Virus record (IMG/VR): IMGVR_UViG_3300007609_000011
Coordinates: 1-64,000 of that record
Origin: a virus
Direction: 5' to 3' (one strand)
DNA: 64,000 nucleotides
Each line of letters starts with the position of its first letter. Within the stretch, counting starts at the first letter, position 1. The notes under the pieces are model-generated. The model ran no database searches. It saw only the letters and a list, made by a program, of their open reading frames with translations, and had not been told where the DNA came from. The translations under genes and the position numbers were made by a program. This document shows, piece by piece, positions 34,582-43,955 of the stretch.

Positions 34582-35661
34582 ATGAGTAGACCAACAAATC
34601 CTCTTGCAGAACTTGTATCTAAAGTCGAAGAAGAAATAGGAGCCGCATCAAATGCCTTTAGCTCAGATTTACAAGCGGCAGGCGAACAATTTGCAAAAGA
34701 CAAAGCAGAATTAAGTAAAAAAATTGCAGAATTATCTGACGCCGTAGGCATTCCGGACATAGGAGATAATCTTACATCTCTTGGTGAAGAGGTAGGCGGC
34801 TTCTTTGATGGTTCTGGAAGTTCTATCCAAAGCAGTATAACTGACGGTATTTCTACATTACAAGAAACAACAGGTGCGATTAGTCAATTTACCAGCGATA
34901 TATCAGGTGCTTTAGACAAAGTAGGCTTAGGAGATATTGCTGGAGGATTGCAATCAGCGGCAGGAGCCGCATCGCAAGTTGCAGGAGTTATAGATGATGT
35001 TCTGAGTTTAAAAAGAGCTTCGTCAATACCTCCAGGTGCTGAAACATTTAAACAAAAATCTGACGCGATTGATGTAACAGTGAATTATGAAAATGATTGG
35101 CGTGTTAGGATTGATTGTGAAAGTTGGAATGCTTTTAACAGCCAACTATTTGATCAGATAAAAAATACAGGAGGAGTAGTATTTCCTTACCTTCCGGAGG
35201 TAAAAGTTGCGACTACAGCAGAGTATTCACAGATAGAACCGGTTCATAATAACTATCCGTTTCAGGCATACAAAAACAGTCGTGTAGATGACATTACAAT
35301 AAGTGGAGAATTCTCTGCAGAAACCGCTAAAGACGCAGATTATTGGTTAGCATCTAATTTGTTTTTTAGAACAGCAACAAAAATGTTTTTCGGACAAGGC
35401 GAAAATGCAGGAAATCCTCCTATAATTTGCAGGTTGCACGGATACGGAACAGGTATTTTTAATAATGTTCCTGTGGTTATTAAAAACTACAATGTAGATT
35501 TAGGATCAAGCACACAATACGTTAAAAGCGTAAATTATAACACATGGGTTCCTATTGTAAGCACTGTGAGTGTTACTGTTGCTCCGATATACAATAGAGA
35601 AAGATTAAGAAACTTCGATCTTGCAACGTTTGCAAAAGGCGGAATGGTAGGATACATATAA
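34582..35661 (+). CDS. 48: Baseplate tail-tube cap protein gp48
   Basis: The protein is 359 aa (T4: 364). An AAAGGAG lies upstream. Residues ~1-150 are Ala/Ser/Gly-rich helices (residues ~15-75 EEEIGAASNAFSSDLQAAGE). The C-terminal 200 residues are typical: NDWRVRIDCESWNAF, YSQIEPVHNNYPFQAYKNSR, ISGEFSAETAKDADYW, TATKMFFGQGE, GYGTGIFNNVPVVIKNYNVD and VSVTVAPIYNRERLRNFDLA. This matches cyanophage gp48 as I know it. It caps the hub and starts tube polymerisation. The gene is first in the plus-strand baseplate operon. Confidence 0.85.
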   Translation: MSRPTNPLAELVSKVEEEIGAASNAFSSDLQAAGEQFAKDKAELSKKIAELSDAVGIPDIGDNLTSLGEEVGGFFDGSGSSIQSSITDGISTLQETTGAISQFTSDISGALDKVGLGDIAGGLQSAAGAASQVAGVIDDVLSLKRASSIPPGAETFKQKSDAIDVTVNYENDWRVRIDCESWNAFNSQLFDQIKNTGGVVFPYLPEVKVATTAEYSQIEPVHNNYPFQAYKNSRVDDITISGEFSAETAKDADYWLASNLFFRTATKMFFGQGENAGNPPIICRLHGYGTGIFNNVPVVIKNYNVDLGSSTQYVKSVNYNTWVPIVSTVSVTVAPIYNRERLRNFDLATFAKGGMVGYI

Positions 35662-35961
35662 ATGGCAACATATTCTAAATTTAGTCCTTACAGAAACACA
35701 CCATCTAATGATTTATATCTAGAATTATTAGAAATTGTTCCAGTGCCGGCCGAAGATGATGATTTCTTTTATCAAATTGAAACACAATATACGCATCGTC
35801 CTGATTTATTGTCATATGATGTTTACGGAACTCCGAAGCTTTGGTGGGTGTTTATGCAAAGAAATATGGACGTTATTAAAGATCCTATATATGATTTTCA
35901 GCCAGGTACACAGATTTACCTACCTAAAAAACGAAACCTACAGAAATTTTTAGGAGTTTAG
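35662..35961 (+). CDS. Baseplate wedge protein gp53-like, 99 aa
   Basis: The ATG follows directly on the gp48 stop. The protein has YTHRPDLLSYDVYGTPKLWW, VFMQRNMDVIKDPIYDFQPG and TQIYLPKK, a LysM-like end seen in gp53 of marine T4-like phages. T4 gp53 is 196 aa, so this is about half. It is probably part of the wedge. The family assignment is by pattern and position and not certain. Confidence 0.65.
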   Translation: MATYSKFSPYRNTPSNDLYLELLEIVPVPAEDDDFFYQIETQYTHRPDLLSYDVYGTPKLWWVFMQRNMDVIKDPIYDFQPGTQIYLPKKRNLQKFLGV

Positions 35962-38322
35962 ATGGCAGATATAATAGAAAGAAGAATACAATCTAGCGGA
36001 AGCACTACTAATTTTAATATTGACAGGACTCAGCCTTCTCGTGTGATTACTGTTAACGGACAGAAAACCAAAGTCTATGGATCTAAGTCTCAACTAGATG
36101 CATACGAAGAGCAACAAAACAACAAAGCGTCGTCCACTTCAAATGTACAACAATCTACAGCAAACAGAATAACAGATCAACAAGGAGCCTCGGCGGTTTT
36201 TAATTTGTTTAAAGACGGTAAAAAGGAAAAACCACCTACTGATCCGAATAAAACTTCATCTGTGCCCGGAATAAATGTAGAAGCCGCAGTAAATCCTCTA
36301 GAACAATTTGCTTCTTATACAACTCTTTTTACTTTAGCGGCAATACCTCCAGAAATGTACAACGATCCAGAGACATATCGGAATGATCCTAGTGCTTTAA
36401 CAAATGTAGTGGTTGCCAGCGCAGGGAGGTTCGGCGATGCAAGACCTCAAACAGTTAACGGAACTCCGGAATTCTATATAGACAATGTTGAAATCGACTC
36501 GTTTGTTACAGGTTCGAAAAAGACAGGTAACAGTAATGCAGTTGGATTCAGTTTTGATTTGTTTGAACCATACTCTGTTGGACTGTTTTTAGAAAGTTTG
36601 CAGATAGCCGCATTACAAACTGGTGCGTATGCCAGCTATGGAGAAGCAGTATTTCTTTTGAAGATAGATTTTTTAGGGTATAAAGATACTGGGGAAACTT
36701 TTGAAGGTGTAAAATCAAAATATTTTACGGTTAAGATTAGAGAAGTTAAATTTGAAGTAGACGAATCTGGTAGTCGATATACCGTTAAGGCAATCCCCTT
36801 TAATCATCAAGCATACAGTTCTGTGATCAATAAAGTTTATACTGATATCTCTATAGTAGGCGAAGGCGTAAAAGAAGCATTATGCATTGGAGAAAAATCT
36901 CTAGTGAGTGTCCTTAATAGAAGAGAGCAAGATGCCGTTAAAAAAGGAACACAAAGTGTTGCTGATCAATTTACCATAGAATTTCCAAAGACCTATTGCG
37001 AAAAAATCAGCCAAGGTTCGGTCTCTAAAGATAATAAAGCGGTTGTTCATCCATTGTATGGGTATCCAACTACTACTTCTGTTGGATCTAATTCTCAAAC
37101 TGGTATATCGGAGTTTGGAGATAACAATATAGGCTCTAGCTCGTTTGGGTTCAGCTCAGCAAACGGCGGAAATTTTGTAATGCCAAGAGAAGCAGATGTA
37201 ATAGATTCTGAAACTGGCAAGGTTAACAGAAATTCTATGATTATTGATCCTAGTAGAAGACAATTCCAATTCCCCCAGGATACATCTATCACAAGAATCA
37301 TTAATGATATTGTGTTAAGCTCTGAATATGCCGGAGACGCAATAACTAAACCTTATTCTCCGGAAGGGTTTGTGAAATGGTACAAAATAGATGCACAAAT
37401 AGAACTTTTAGAATTTGACGACAAACGAGGGCAGTATGCAAAGCGAATTATATATAGGGTATTGCCTTATGAAGTTCATATTAGTATTTTCTCTAACACT
37501 CAAGCAGTGCCTCCGGGATATGAAGAACTAGAAAAACTAATAGCAAAACAGTATGATTATATGTACACAGGACAAAATAATTCTATATTAAAATTCGACA
37601 TAAACATTAATAATTTATTTTTTACAGGATTTAATCCGCAAGCCCCGCAAGATACAGGAGATCAACAAAACCCTAATCTTAAAGGTGGACAAGAAGAAGG
37701 TCCTGATATTGTAGAAAAAGAAGAAGGTATTGAAACTAGAGCACGAGTATCAAATACAGGAACTGTGAGACAACAGCAAGATCCAGAATTAAACAATATC
37801 AATACTTCAACAGGATCAGAAACCAGCCCCAAAGAATTAGTTGCAAGAAACTTTCAACAGGCATTCCTTAATAACAGCGGAGATTTGATTGATATAGATT
37901 TAGAAATTTTAGGAGATCCGTATTGGATAGTCGATAATTCGATAGGAAATTATTTTACCTGTCCTTCGTCAAATAAGCTGGTAACACAAGACAACACAGC
38001 TAATTTCGAATCCGGCGATTCGTACATTTATATAAGATTAAGAACACCGAGCGATGTTGACCCTGATACTTCTCTCTACAAGTTTGCCAACGAAGGAAAA
38101 GACAGTCCATATTCGGGAATTTACAAAGTTGTAAAATGTGTTAACAACTTTTCTAACGGAGTGTTCACACAAAAATTAAAGTGTCTAAGAATGAGAGGTC
38201 AAGCTATTGATTATGACGGTAGTTTAAATATTGATCCTTCGTCAACACCACTATATAACTACAACGGTAAAAAACCGCCATCAACATCGATTGTCGATGA
38301 TGATTTAATAAGTCCATTTTAA
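35962..38322 (+). CDS. Baseplate hub-type structural protein, 786 aa (possible gp27 counterpart)
   Basis: The gene is coupled to the gp53-like gene (TAG ATG). Residues 1-110 are polar and low complexity (TQPSRVITVNGQKTKVYG, NNKASSTSNVQQ). Residues ~160-290 have folded beta segments (PEFYIDNVEIDSF, FFLLKIDFLGYKD-like AVFLLKIDFLGYKDTGE, SKYFTVKIREVKFEVDES). Near 490-560 stand RIIYRVLPYEVHISIFSNTQ and YDYMYTGQNNSILKFDININ. The end has LGDPYWIVDNSIGNYF and SGIYKVVKCVNNFSNGVFTQ, similar to hub proteins of contractile tails. It is directly followed by gp5, whose T4 partner is gp27, so a hub role is likely. The name remains an inference. Confidence 0.6.
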   Translation: MADIIERRIQSSGSTTNFNIDRTQPSRVITVNGQKTKVYGSKSQLDAYEEQQNNKASSTSNVQQSTANRITDQQGASAVFNLFKDGKKEKPPTDPNKTSSVPGINVEAAVNPLEQFASYTTLFTLAAIPPEMYNDPETYRNDPSALTNVVVASAGRFGDARPQTVNGTPEFYIDNVEIDSFVTGSKKTGNSNAVGFSFDLFEPYSVGLFLESLQIAALQTGAYASYGEAVFLLKIDFLGYKDTGETFEGVKSKYFTVKIREVKFEVDESGSRYTVKAIPFNHQAYSSVINKVYTDISIVGEGVKEALCIGEKSLVSVLNRREQDAVKKGTQSVADQFTIEFPKTYCEKISQGSVSKDNKAVVHPLYGYPTTTSVGSNSQTGISEFGDNNIGSSSFGFSSANGGNFVMPREADVIDSETGKVNRNSMIIDPSRRQFQFPQDTSITRIINDIVLSSEYAGDAITKPYSPEGFVKWYKIDAQIELLEFDDKRGQYAKRIIYRVLPYEVHISIFSNTQAVPPGYEELEKLIAKQYDYMYTGQNNSILKFDININNLFFTGFNPQAPQDTGDQQNPNLKGGQEEGPDIVEKEEGIETRARVSNTGTVRQQQDPELNNINTSTGSETSPKELVARNFQQAFLNNSGDLIDIDLEILGDPYWIVDNSIGNYFTCPSSNKLVTQDNTANFESGDSYIYIRLRTPSDVDPDTSLYKFANEGKDSPYSGIYKVVKCVNNFSNGVFTQKLKCLRMRGQAIDYDGSLNIDPSSTPLYNYNGKKPPSTSIVDDDLISPF

Positions 38323-38332
38323 GAGAGCATAG

Positions 38333-40072
38333 ATGTCAATAGAAACCAGACAGCCCGACGACAGTAATAATAAACTCAAAGAATCTCCTTACCTTGCTAA
38401 GGTAGTCGGGCATCTTGATCCTTCATTCGGCGGAGGGTTAAAAATACAACTATTAAGGACACAAGGCAATCCTGCTTCGGACGACACTACAACTTATACC
38501 GCAAAATATCTTTCTCCGTTTGCAGGAAATACCGCATTAGAATTTAATGGATTTAATAAAGATAGTTTTGACGATACTCAAAAATCTTACGGAATGACAT
38601 TTATTCCCCCGGACGTTGGAAACACAGTTGTTGTGATCTTTATAGATGGCAACATAGGAAAATGTTACTATCTAGGATGTGTATCTGGAACATTTGTGAA
38701 CAATATGATTCCAGGAATCGCCAGTAGCGACAAGTACGAAGCAACACCCGAACAAAAAGCCAAATACGGAAATGTTGATCGACTTCCTGTAGCAGAAATT
38801 AATAGAAAAATTTACAAAGACGCTAATGGATTAGAAGTAGATCAAGTTAAACGTCCGGTTCATCCTATTGCAGATAGATTCTTAGAGCAAGGTACTCTAG
38901 AAGATGATGTTAGGGGCCCAACAACCAGCAGTCAACGACGAGAAACTCCTAGTAATGTATACGGTATATCCACGCCAGGACCTCTCGACAAAAGACAAGG
39001 AAGCAATCGAAAAACAATAGGAACTAAACAAACCAAAACACTGTCGCCTGTTCCTGTTAGCCGATTAGGTGGAACCCAATTTGTAATGGACGACGGTGAT
39101 GACCAATTTCAACGTGCAACTCCTGCGAGCGAAGGACCGGTAGTTTATAAAGATATACTCGCCGGCGAAAAAGGTGATCCGACAATACCCTACAACGAAC
39201 ACGTAAGAATACGAACAAGAACAGGTCATCAAATTTTATTGCACAACAGTGAAGATTTAATTTACATTGGCAATGCCCGCGGAACTACTTGGATAGAATT
39301 AACTTCAAATGGAAAAATAGATATATTTGCAGAAGATTCGATATCTGTACATACAAAAACTGATATGAACTTTTATGCAGACCGTGATATTAACATGGAA
39401 GCTGGTAGAAACGTTAATATTAAAGCCAGTGCCGAATACAGTAAATTAGCTCCTACAGATGAAAAAGGCCTCATCAAAGATGCAAAAGAATACGAAAGTG
39501 GTAGAATACAACTAGAAAGTGCTTTCAATACAAATATTCTTATAGGTGCAAACGGTAAAATTGAAACAAGAAAATACGTGAACGAAAATAGTGAAGAAGC
39601 GGATGGTAATTTAGATATTAACATTAAAGGTAATACTAAATTAGCAACTGGTACTGGAGATGTCGAAGAGGCATACAGGTTAGATCTAAACACAGATGGA
39701 AATGTTTTTATTACTACAACAGGAAGTTTAGATTTGTACTCAGAAGACAATAATAAGTTTACGGCGGCATTAGGAGCGACAGATATATTAAGCGGAAGTA
39801 ACCATACAGAAACTGCCTCGGTTATTCACATGAACGGTCCGCAAGCCGCTGAAGCCGTCCAAGGAGAAGTGGCAAACATTGTTACAGATCTAATCACGCA
39901 TGATAATTTAGTTACAAACAAAGATCTAACATGGTCTTCTAGTAAATTTATAGAATCGTATACACTAAAAAGTATTATGCGTCGAATACCACAACACGAA
40001 CCTTGGTTGTTACATGAAAATCAGGCACCGCAAAGTGTTGCGCCTGACTTTACAGATAGGGAGTTAGAATAA
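38333..40072 (+). CDS. 5: Baseplate hub/spike protein gp5 (no lysozyme domain)
   Basis: The protein is 579 aa (T4: 575). The N-terminal OB-fold part has LAKVVGHLDPSFGGGLKIQL, SYGMTFIPPDVGNTVVVIF and KCYYLGCVSGTFVNNMIPGI. After a polar linker comes the triple beta-helix needle (IRTRTGHQILLHNSEDLIYI, TWIELTSNGKIDIFAEDSIS, DRDINMEAGRNVNIKASA). T4 gp5 has a lysozyme domain between these; here that region (~140-290) is mostly low-complexity and has no visible lysozyme motif. It is the cell-puncturing tip. AGAGAG lies before the ATG, and its stop overlaps the gp25 start. Confidence 0.85.
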   Translation: MSIETRQPDDSNNKLKESPYLAKVVGHLDPSFGGGLKIQLLRTQGNPASDDTTTYTAKYLSPFAGNTALEFNGFNKDSFDDTQKSYGMTFIPPDVGNTVVVIFIDGNIGKCYYLGCVSGTFVNNMIPGIASSDKYEATPEQKAKYGNVDRLPVAEINRKIYKDANGLEVDQVKRPVHPIADRFLEQGTLEDDVRGPTTSSQRRETPSNVYGISTPGPLDKRQGSNRKTIGTKQTKTLSPVPVSRLGGTQFVMDDGDDQFQRATPASEGPVVYKDILAGEKGDPTIPYNEHVRIRTRTGHQILLHNSEDLIYIGNARGTTWIELTSNGKIDIFAEDSISVHTKTDMNFYADRDINMEAGRNVNIKASAEYSKLAPTDEKGLIKDAKEYESGRIQLESAFNTNILIGANGKIETRKYVNENSEEADGNLDINIKGNTKLATGTGDVEEAYRLDLNTDGNVFITTTGSLDLYSEDNNKFTAALGATDILSGSNHTETASVIHMNGPQAAEAVQGEVANIVTDLITHDNLVTNKDLTWSSSKFIESYTLKSIMRRIPQHEPWLLHENQAPQSVAPDFTDRELE

Positions 40073-40512
40073 TGGCAACACGATTATATAAAACAAAAAC
40101 AGTAGCGGAAAACGCACAAAGTTTAGGAAATCAAAACGTTGAAACTTTCACTTATGTAGGATTTTCAAGTAACAGCGATAATACAAATTATAAGTTGTAT
40201 GATGTAGAGTTAGTAAAGCAAGATTTAATAAATCATTTCTACATCAAAAAAGGAGAAAAACTAGAAAATCCTGCATTTGGAACAGTTATTTGGGATCTGT
40301 TGTTTGAGCCGTTTACAGAAGATGTAAAAAAATTAATTGCAAAAGATGTTCAAGAAATTGTTAACTATGACCCAAGAATCTCAGTTAATTCGGTTACTGT
40401 AGATTCTACGTCTCAGGGTATACGTATTGAAGTATCTTTGGTTTATATACCATTTAACATTAATGAGCAAATGACTTTTAATTTTAACAAAGAAAATCGA
40501 ATAATAAACTAA
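40072..40512 (+). CDS. 25: Baseplate wedge protein gp25
   Basis: The protein is 146 aa (T4: 132). The start overlaps the gp5 stop (TAATG). GP25-family features: KLYDVELVKQDLINHFYIKK, GEKLENPAFGTVIWDLLFEP, FTEDVKKLIAKDVQEIVNYD and PRISVNSVTV. Small protein of the wedge and sheath-initiation complex. Confidence 0.93.
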   Translation: MATRLYKTKTVAENAQSLGNQNVETFTYVGFSSNSDNTNYKLYDVELVKQDLINHFYIKKGEKLENPAFGTVIWDLLFEPFTEDVKKLIAKDVQEIVNYDPRISVNSVTVDSTSQGIRIEVSLVYIPFNINEQMTFNFNKENRIIN

Positions 40513-40541
40513 GCACTTAATTTTATCAGGTAAATATTGAT

Positions 40542-43500
40542 ATGACAACTTCTGTAAGACAAAACAATTTATTGGTTAATCAAGATTGGACTAGAATCTA
40601 CCAAACGTTTAAAAATGCGGACTTTAAATCTTATGATTTTGAAAATCTCCGCAGGGTAATGATTAACTATCTGAGAGAAAATTATCCTGAAGATTTTAAT
40701 GATTATATAGAATCTTCAGAATATATGGCTCTCATCGATCTACTGGCATTTTTAGGACAGAGCCTTTCTTTCCGATTAGATTTAGCAAGCCGCGAAAACT
40801 TTATTGAGCTTGCAGAAAGAAAGGATAATGTTTTACGAATTGCAAGATCTCTTGCGTATAATGCTAAAAGAAATATACCAGCAACTGGGTTGCTAAAGTT
40901 CGATACTGTGTCCACAACAGAAAGCGTTTTAGACAGCAGTGGAAGAAATCTAGCAAATCAAACAATCGTTTGGAATGATCCAAGTAATTCCAATTGGGCA
41001 GAACAGTTTATTGCTGTTGTAAATTCAACGATGGTTGCAAATACTGAATACGGTCGCAGCCAAGGCAATGCAACAATTGAAGGTATTGAAACTGATCAAT
41101 ATCGATTTAACACGTTTTCTAACGATGTTCCTATCTATGCATTTAATAAGAGTGTAGCAGGAAGATCTATGGTATTTGAAGTTGTATCAACAGCATTTAC
41201 TGGTGAAGAATTTATATATGAAGAAGATCCCGAACCAGGTAATCAACCGGGGTTTGTGTACAGAAATGACGGCAAAGGTCCAGGGAGTTCTAACACTGGA
41301 TTTTATATGCTTTTCAAACAAGGAAGTTTAGAACTTGCAGATTTTACCATAGAAGAGCCTACTACAAATGAAGTTGTTGCTGTAGATTCTACAGGAATCA
41401 ACGATGCTGATGTTTGGTTATATTCGTTAAACGGTGCAGGGATTCAAACAAACCAATGGACCAAAGTTCCTAGTTTAAGCGGTAATAATATAGCCTATAA
41501 TAGCATTGCAAATAACATAAGAAATATTTACAGTGTAATTACAAAAGATAAAGATCGTGTGGATCTTGTTTTTGCAGACGGTAATTACGGAAATTTGCCT
41601 CAAGGCCCTTTCAGATTATACTATCGTGTATCAAATGGATTGAACTATGTTATACGTCCTACCGAAATGACAGGTATAAATCTTACTATCCCGTATGTTA
41701 ATTCGTCAGGCGATGCACATACTTTAACTGTCGGGCTAAGTTTAAAATTCACAGTAGATAATGCTTCTGCTACTGAATCGATAGCCAGTATTCAGCAAAA
41801 TGCACCTGCAACTTATTATACCCAAAACAGGATGGTAACTGCTGAAGATTATAATTTAGCACCCTTAGCAACATCGCAAAATATTTTAAAAGTAAGAGCA
41901 GTTAACAGAATCAGTAGCGGCATATCGAGAAATTTTGATTTGATAGACAGCACTGGAAGATATAGTGGTGTAAATGTTTTTGCAGACGATGGATATATCT
42001 ACAAAGAAGACACGGAAACAATTTTAAATTTTAAGGCACAAAATAGATTTGATGCCATAAACTTTATCAGAGATTCGATTGAACCTATATTTTCTAGTAA
42101 TTCGGTGTATAATTTCTATATTACTAAATTTCCCAAAATTTTATTTACGGATTTAACCACTGAATGGGTAGAAATCACAAACGAGATAAATCAAAACACA
42201 GGTTATTTTATTAACAATGTCGATCAAACAGTTTTAAAAACTGGAGTATACACAACAAATACCCTGAAGTATCTTTCAGTCGGATCATTAATTAAGTTTG
42301 TAGCACCTTCTGGTTATTATTTCGATAAAAATAACAATTTAGTACAAGGAACTGCATCGCTGTCCACTGATAAGACATATATATGGACTAAAGTTGCAAG
42401 CTTAGTTGGCGACGGAACCAACGCAGGTCGAGGTGTGTTAAGCAATGGGCTAGGACCTGTAACTTTTACAGATCGGGTTCCTTCCGAAGCAATTGCCTCG
42501 AGGATTGTCGCAAGTTTTTCTAATAACATTCAAACAGGGTTAGAAAACGAAATGGTTAACCTTATATCAAACGGGGTTAATTTTGGAATTCGTTATGATT
42601 ATGAATCAGGCGAATGGAAAATTATCGATAAGGATAATTTGAATCTAAATGATAGATTTGCACTCGGTAAAGCAGGCGACACAACTAATAATAATTTAGA
42701 TTCTTCGTGGTTAGTCTCATTTGTAAAAGTTGCAGACACATATAAAGTAACTGTAAGACAAGTAGACTATCGATTTGGAAGTGTTAAACAAAATAGATTT
42801 GCAATCGAAGAAAATCGTAAAATATATGATCCTAATACAGGATTAACAGTTTTTGATCAAATTAAAGTTTTAGGAATAAACACAGATTTTGCTCAAATTG
42901 ACCCATTGAAACAAGATAAAGTTTTCTTTGTAGATAGTGCTATACAAGAGCCGGACGGGTATAAAAAACCTGATGAAGTTAATGTTGCCTTTGCTGATTC
43001 CGACGACGATGGTGTAATCGATAATCCGGATTCATTTGTTGAAATAGCCGGCGATGACAGCGAATTAAAATTTCTGTTTTTTATAAAAGACACAACTACT
43101 CAGTTCGATACATATAATTATTTTGATAATTCAGACGAAACTATTATATTAGTTAATAGAGAAGTAGATGCTGATATCAATAATTATACAGACGGCCAGT
43201 TAATCTACTTTTATGACATTGATGAAGATGTTGTAAAACAGGTAAACAGAACCACAAATACATTTGATATTCAGCCTAATTACAAAGCAAATTACGGCAG
43301 AGACAATTTAAAATTTCAATATATTCATAACGCCGGAAACGACAGAAGAATTGACCCTAGTGCAAGTAATTTGATAGATGTATACCTTCTTCCAAAAAAT
43401 TACGATACCGAATTTAGAAATTTTCTAAAAGGAGCTGTATCTACAGTGCCGGTTGCACCTACGTCCGACGAGCTACGAATTGCTTACGGAAGCACTTTAA

Positions 43501-43955
43501 ATCAAATAAAAACAGTAAGCGATGAAATTATCTATCATCCAGTAACATATAAAGTTTTATTTGGATCTAAAGCTGAGCCTAATTTTCAGGCACAATTTAA
43601 AGTAGTTAAGAATCCAAATAGAAACATAAATGACAACAATTTAAAAGTTAGAATTATAAGTGCTATCGACGAATTTTTTGATATTAACAATTGGGATTTT
43701 GGTGATAGATTTTATATAGGAGAATTGATAACCTATATAACAACAACTGTTGCTCCGGACATTAGCAATATGGTTATTGTTCCTCGACAGTCTAATCAAA
43801 CATTTGGCACTCTATTTGAAGTACAAAGTTTAAATGATGAAATTTTTGTTAGCGGAGCAACTGTGGACGATATAGAAATTGTAGAAGCTATAACACCTTT
43901 TGAAATTTCAAGATCAACAGGATCAACAACCAATACCGGAGGCACCAGTAACTAA
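40542..43955 (+). CDS. 6: Baseplate wedge protein gp6
   Basis: The protein is 1137 aa (T4: 660). The N-terminus is characteristic: FKNADFKSYDFENLRRVMIN, YLRENYPEDFNDYIESSEYM, ALIDLLAFLGQSLSFRLDLA and SRENFIELAERKDNVLRIAR. A GP6/gpJ-like core follows, including RMVTAEDYNLAPLATSQNIL near 430 and RIISAIDEFFDINNWDFGDR near 1030. Insertions account for the extra length, among them an acidic DSDDDGVIDNPDSF segment near 825. The gp25-gp6 order is that of T4-like phages. GGTAAATA precedes the ATG by 5 nt, and CAGG could be a weak ribosome site. Confidence 0.93.
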   Translation: MTTSVRQNNLLVNQDWTRIYQTFKNADFKSYDFENLRRVMINYLRENYPEDFNDYIESSEYMALIDLLAFLGQSLSFRLDLASRENFIELAERKDNVLRIARSLAYNAKRNIPATGLLKFDTVSTTESVLDSSGRNLANQTIVWNDPSNSNWAEQFIAVVNSTMVANTEYGRSQGNATIEGIETDQYRFNTFSNDVPIYAFNKSVAGRSMVFEVVSTAFTGEEFIYEEDPEPGNQPGFVYRNDGKGPGSSNTGFYMLFKQGSLELADFTIEEPTTNEVVAVDSTGINDADVWLYSLNGAGIQTNQWTKVPSLSGNNIAYNSIANNIRNIYSVITKDKDRVDLVFADGNYGNLPQGPFRLYYRVSNGLNYVIRPTEMTGINLTIPYVNSSGDAHTLTVGLSLKFTVDNASATESIASIQQNAPATYYTQNRMVTAEDYNLAPLATSQNILKVRAVNRISSGISRNFDLIDSTGRYSGVNVFADDGYIYKEDTETILNFKAQNRFDAINFIRDSIEPIFSSNSVYNFYITKFPKILFTDLTTEWVEITNEINQNTGYFINNVDQTVLKTGVYTTNTLKYLSVGSLIKFVAPSGYYFDKNNNLVQGTASLSTDKTYIWTKVASLVGDGTNAGRGVLSNGLGPVTFTDRVPSEAIASRIVASFSNNIQTGLENEMVNLISNGVNFGIRYDYESGEWKIIDKDNLNLNDRFALGKAGDTTNNNLDSSWLVSFVKVADTYKVTVRQVDYRFGSVKQNRFAIEENRKIYDPNTGLTVFDQIKVLGINTDFAQIDPLKQDKVFFVDSAIQEPDGYKKPDEVNVAFADSDDDGVIDNPDSFVEIAGDDSELKFLFFIKDTTTQFDTYNYFDNSDETIILVNREVDADINNYTDGQLIYFYDIDEDVVKQVNRTTNTFDIQPNYKANYGRDNLKFQYIHNAGNDRRIDPSASNLIDVYLLPKNYDTEFRNFLKGAVSTVPVAPTSDELRIAYGSTLNQIKTVSDEIIYHPVTYKVLFGSKAEPNFQAQFKVVKNPNRNINDNNLKVRIISAIDEFFDINNWDFGDRFYIGELITYITTTVAPDISNMVIVPRQSNQTFGTLFEVQSLNDEIFVSGATVDDIEIVEAITPFEISRSTGSTTNTGGTSN

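Noticed and set aside
34505-34597. Upstream start MLVYSLIQNYSF for gp55
   Set aside because: It would overlap the divergent gp48 start and promoter. The homology to gp55 begins after the GTG at 34504, which has a ribosome site.
35657-35664. TATAAATG at the gp48/gp53 junction as a late promoter
   Set aside because: It consists of the end of gp48, its TAA stop and the next ATG. The last base deviates from the consensus and the two genes are clearly in one operon.
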